In this document: positions 6,723 through 8,575 of the stretch, one piece after another
How positions within the stretch are numbered: the first letter of the stretch is position 1
Layout: each line of letters begins with the position of its first letter
Source of the DNA: an uncultured Rhizobiaceae group bacterium
GTDB taxonomy: Bacteria > Pseudomonadota > Alphaproteobacteria > Rhizobiales > Rhizobiaceae
Assembly: GCA_938030645.1 (NCBI GenBank)
Contig: CALHHQ010000182.1
Location: 1-8,575 of the forward strand
Reading direction: 5' to 3'
DNA length: 8,575 nt
Notes under the pieces: model-generated
What the model saw: only the letters and a program-made list of their open reading frames with translations
Database searches by the model: none
What the model was told of the DNA's origin: nothing
Made by a program: the position numbers and the translations under genes

Positions 6723-7739
6723 TCACTCTCCGCTGCGCTCGCGCTGCTCATCTTTTTCTGCGCGCTTGGCTTGTTTTGCGGCCTGAACATCGGCAGCAAT
6801 GTGGTTTTCATTGCGTGCTTTAGCCAAATCGATTTGCTTTTGACGTTCAGCATATCGGGCCCGTTGGGAATCTGACATTTTGTCATGACAGTGATGACAA
6901 GATATGCCTTCAGCATAATTCGGGTGCGATTTGTCTTCCTCACGAATGGGCATGCGGCAGCCGTGGCACATATCGTAATTCCCAGGCTCCAGCCCGTGTT
7001 TCACAGAAACGCGCTGGTCGAAAACAAAACATTCGCCCTCCCACAGGCTTTCGTCTTCGGGAACGTTTTCAAGATATTTCAAAATGCCACCCTTGAGGTG
7101 AAACACATTGTCATATCCGCGCGTGCGCAGAAGGGCTGTTGATTTTTCGCAGCGTATTCCGCCGGTGCAAAACATCGCTATTTTGGTGTCAGGCTGTACT
7201 TCTAATTTCTCTTCCACCCATTGGGGCAGTTCACGAAAGCTAGTTGTTTCCGGGTTCTCTGCGCCTTTGAAGGTTCCAATAGCGACTTCATAGTCATTGC
7301 GAGTGTCCACGACGATGACATCGTCTCGAGCAATGAGATCATTCCAGTCTTCGGGTTTCACATAGGTGCCCGCTTGCTGGCTCGGGTCAATGCCTTCAAC
7401 ACCCAACGTCACGATCTCTTTCTTCATGCGCACTTTCATGCGGTAAAAGGGAGCCTCATCCGCCCATGAGTCTTTATAATCTAAATCAGCAAAAGGCTCG
7501 TGGCCTTGCAACCAATTTAGCACAGTTTCAATACCGTGTGCTGGACCTGCAATCGTGCCGTTAATACCCTCTTGCGCCAGTAAAATAGTTCCCATCACAT
7601 CATTGCTTTTGCAAATGTTGAGCAACTCATCTCGATAGATCACTGGTTTTGGTAGCGACACGAATTTGTAAAGCGCTGTAACCCGATAAGCGGGAGCGAC
7701 ATTGCTTTGGGAAGTGGAGTTCTGTGTGATATTGCTCAT
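6723..7739 (-). CDS. trhO: tRNA uridine(34) hydroxylase TrhO (rhodanese-domain, UPF0176/YceA family)
   Basis: Homologues hydroxylate the wobble uridine of some tRNAs (ho5U34) with oxygen, independent of prephenate. This protein has 338 residues. An N-terminal acylphosphatase-like domain (about 18-112, with YKFVSLP and LLAQEGINGTIAG) is followed by a rhodanese domain (about 133-227) whose active-site loop is MFCTGGIRCEKS with C191 as catalytic Cys. A C-terminal four-cysteine cluster (C258/C261 in CHGC, C281/C284 in CHHC) probably binds metal. The tail is highly charged and coiled-coil-like (Lys/Glu/Arg/Ala). Start ATG 7739 was chosen over GTG 7781 because family similarity begins after it, but neither has a convincing Shine-Dalgarno. 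It is convergent with betA, 24 bases apart, with no terminator hairpin seen between them. There is no functional link to the choline genes. Confidence 0.92.
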   Translation of the reverse strand: MSNITQNSTSQSNVAPAYRVTALYKFVSLPKPVIYRDELLNICKSNDVMGTILLAQEGINGTIAGPAHGIETVLNWLQGHEPFADLDYKDSWADEAPFYRMKVRMKKEIVTLGVEGIDPSQQAGTYVKPEDWNDLIARDDVIVVDTRNDYEVAIGTFKGAENPETTSFRELPQWVEEKLEVQPDTKIAMFCTGGIRCEKSTALLRTRGYDNVFHLKGGILKYLENVPEDESLWEGECFVFDQRVSVKHGLEPGNYDMCHGCRMPIREEDKSHPNYAEGISCHHCHDKMSDSQRARYAERQKQIDLAKARNENHIAADVQAAKQAKRAEKDEQRERSGE

Positions 7740-7762
7740 GATAGGCAGGCTGTATAATCTGC

Positions 7763-7773
7763 TGTAAGTTACA
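7763..7773. promoter_or_regulatory. Short perfect palindrome upstream of trhO
   Basis: TGTAA-G-TTACA is an exact palindrome with an odd centre, 24 bases upstream of the chosen trhO start. A TATACA (minus strand, 7756-7751) lies between it and the gene and could be a -10. The site would then be in the core promoter, where a repressor could act. At 11 bases it may be chance. Confidence 0.25.
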
Positions 7774-7816
7774 TCAAGCACTATTTTGCAGCTGTTAAGC
7801 CGAGAGAGAACTGCTC

Positions 7817-7897
7817 ATGCATCGCCGCTATGCCTATTTAATACTCGTTATAGCAATGGCGTTGGCGATTGGATATTTGTTCCCAAATGCCAATTGA
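7817..7897 (+). CDS. Possible 26-residue single-span membrane protein
   Basis: I do not recognise this gene. ATG 7817 opens a 26-codon frame closed by TGA at 7895. A purine-rich GAGAGAGAA (7802-7810) ends six bases before the start, a fair Shine-Dalgarno. The predicted peptide MHRRYAYLILVIAMALAIGY then LFPNAN has a basic N-terminus, about 17 hydrophobic residues and a short polar end, which fits one membrane helix with the N-terminus inside. It is divergent from trhO (start-to-start 78 bases) and lies 243 bases ahead of the large DUF4347 gene on the same strand. Against it: the length is within reach of chance, and I have no homologue in mind. No terminator follows. Confidence 0.4.
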   Translation: MHRRYAYLILVIAMALAIGYLFPNAN

Positions 7898-8140
7898 TTG
7901 AATATCGGCGTTAATAAATTGTCCGGCCGAAAAGTGCTAAATTTTGCTAAAATGCCTTATTCAACAAGGGGCAATCCTTAACCAAGTGACTCGGTAAAAG
8001 GTGAAAATTAACGTCACATTAACCATGTCACCCGCAAAATTAACTTTCTGATCTCTGCAGGGAATCAGTTTGTGAACAATGGTGTTCTGAATTCAGCCTT
8101 TCGCGAAGCTGTTTGAGGTCCACCAAAATAGGGGTGGCCG
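7898..8140 (+). promoter_or_regulatory. Promoter and leader region of the DUF4347 gene
   Basis: This AT-rich stretch has no convincing gene. It holds two TGCTAAA repeats ten bases apart (7935-7941 and 7945-7951), a CtrA-like box with flanking half sites (7978-8044), two GANTC sequences (GACTC 7988-7992, GAATC 8062-8066) and a GGGGTGG (8131-8137) that serves as ribosome binding site for the ATG at 8141. No clear -35/-10 pair was found. Confidence 0.45.
8008..8026 (+). promoter_or_regulatory. Candidate CtrA binding site
   Basis: TTAA-CGTCACA-TTAACCAT matches the alphaproteobacterial CtrA consensus TTAA-N7-TTAAC exactly, and its right half is also the TTAACCAT half site. Further half sites are TTAACCAA at 7978-7985 and AAAATTAAC at 8037-8045, the latter repeating the AAAATTAAC at 8004-8012 in the same orientation 33 bases on. 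The box lies about 115 bases upstream of the gene at 8141. If it covers the -35 region, as in many CtrA-activated promoters, the leader would be about 80-90 bases. Sequence match only; binding is inferred. Confidence 0.5.
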
Positions 8141-8575
8141 ATGCTTTCTGCATTTGGAAAAGTCTTCAAAAGAAGCAAAACGACTGTGATGGAACCACAG
8201 GCGGACAAGCCTTTAATGCGGGTTCTTGAACCTCGTGTTTTGCTCGATGCCGCAGGTGTTCAAACCGCAGCCGACATGGCCGAAAGCGCCACCCATTCCG
8301 ATCTAGCTGATGCTAATGAAGCCGCAAACTCTGCCCTTGAAGAAATGGCAATGGAAGGTCACGTTCCCGCCCCCCAACGTGACCTGTCCAAAGATGTTGT
8401 TTTCATTGACGGCAATGTTGAAAACATTGGTGAACTGCTCAGCGATTTGGATCCTGATGTTGAAGTGCATATTTTGGACCTGCAGTCCGATGGTGTGGAA
8501 CAAATTGCAGATATTCTGGATGGTCGTGAAGATCTTTCCGCCGTACATATTTTTTCGCATGGCGGCCAAGGCTTC
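8141..8575 (+). CDS. N-terminus of a probably large DUF4347-containing secreted/surface protein (cut by window edge)
   Basis: The frame is open for 145 codons from ATG 8141 to the window edge. A stop at 8129 and GGGGTGG just before the ATG support this start. There is no Sec signal peptide; the N-terminus is basic (KVFKRSK). LEPRVLLDAAG (29-39) is the LEPR-LL-DAA motif I associate with the start of very large repeat proteins (VCBS, cadherin-like, calcium-binding) exported by type I systems. An acidic Ala-rich linker (41-75) leads into a DUF4347 domain from about 86: DVVFIDGNVENIGELL, VEVHILDLQSDGVEQIADIL and the SAVHIFSHGGQG motif, whose His-Ser-His-Gly recalls caspase-like folds. The domain and everything after it continue outside. 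An adhesin-like surface role is inferred from such architectures, not seen. Confidence 0.8.
   Translation, partial: MLSAFGKVFKRSKTTVMEPQADKPLMRVLEPRVLLDAAGVQTAADMAESATHSDLADANEAANSALEEMAMEGHVPAPQRDLSKDVVFIDGNVENIGELLSDLDPDVEVHILDLQSDGVEQIADILDGREDLSAVHIFSHGGQGF

Noticed and set aside
7740..7781. GTG start for trhO adding 14 residues
   Set aside because: The added residues precede the family's conserved N-terminus and overlap the likely promoter.
8072..8116. 14-codon GTG-initiated frame in the DUF4347 leader, possible leader peptide
   Set aside because: Poor ribosome site, no amino-acid run or attenuator hairpin downstream; expected by chance.
8303..8569. 88-codon open frame on the minus strand
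   Set aside because: It is antisense to the DUF4347 domain, which is recognisable in the plus frame.

Overview
The window looks like chromosomal DNA of an alphaproteobacterium of moderate GC, probably Hyphomicrobiales-like. The grounds are the rhizobial type of its choline genes (ChoX/ChoW/ChoV, and a BetI-BetC-BetA run close to the Sinorhizobium versions as I remember them) and a CtrA-type box near the right end. The lineage is inferred from protein resemblance only. I saw no mobile element, tRNA, rRNA or CRISPR array.

Positions 1-6698 form one choline and choline-O-sulfate module arranged around a divergent control region (2730-2909). Leftward runs choX-choW-choV, an ABC importer made of a periplasmic choline-binding protein, a permease and an ATPase (the ATPase is cut by the window edge). 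Rightward runs betI-betC-betA: the choline-sensing TetR repressor, choline sulfatase and choline dehydrogenase. Choline-O-sulfate is hydrolysed to choline by BetC, imported choline joins the same pool, and BetA oxidises it toward betaine aldehyde and glycine betaine. All downstream junctions are tight: ATGA overlaps at choW/choV and betC/betA and a 14-base overlap at betI/betC. The exception is choX/choW, where a strong terminator-like hairpin sits. betB (betaine aldehyde dehydrogenase), which lies between betC and betA in Sinorhizobium, is absent here. A 28-base palindrome just upstream of betI is the likely BetI operator.

Positions 6723-7739 encode, convergently, the rhodanese-family tRNA uridine hydroxylase TrhO, which is unrelated to choline use. 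Positions 7740-8140 hold no large gene. They contain a possible 26-residue single-span membrane protein (7817-7897) and an AT-rich promoter region with a TTAA-N7-TTAACCAT match to the CtrA box.

From 8141 to the right edge runs the start of what is probably a very large secreted or surface protein: an LEPRVLLDAAG motif followed by a DUF4347 domain. The least explained parts are the possible CtrA control of this protein, the small membrane ORF, and the paired inverted repeats in the choX leader.
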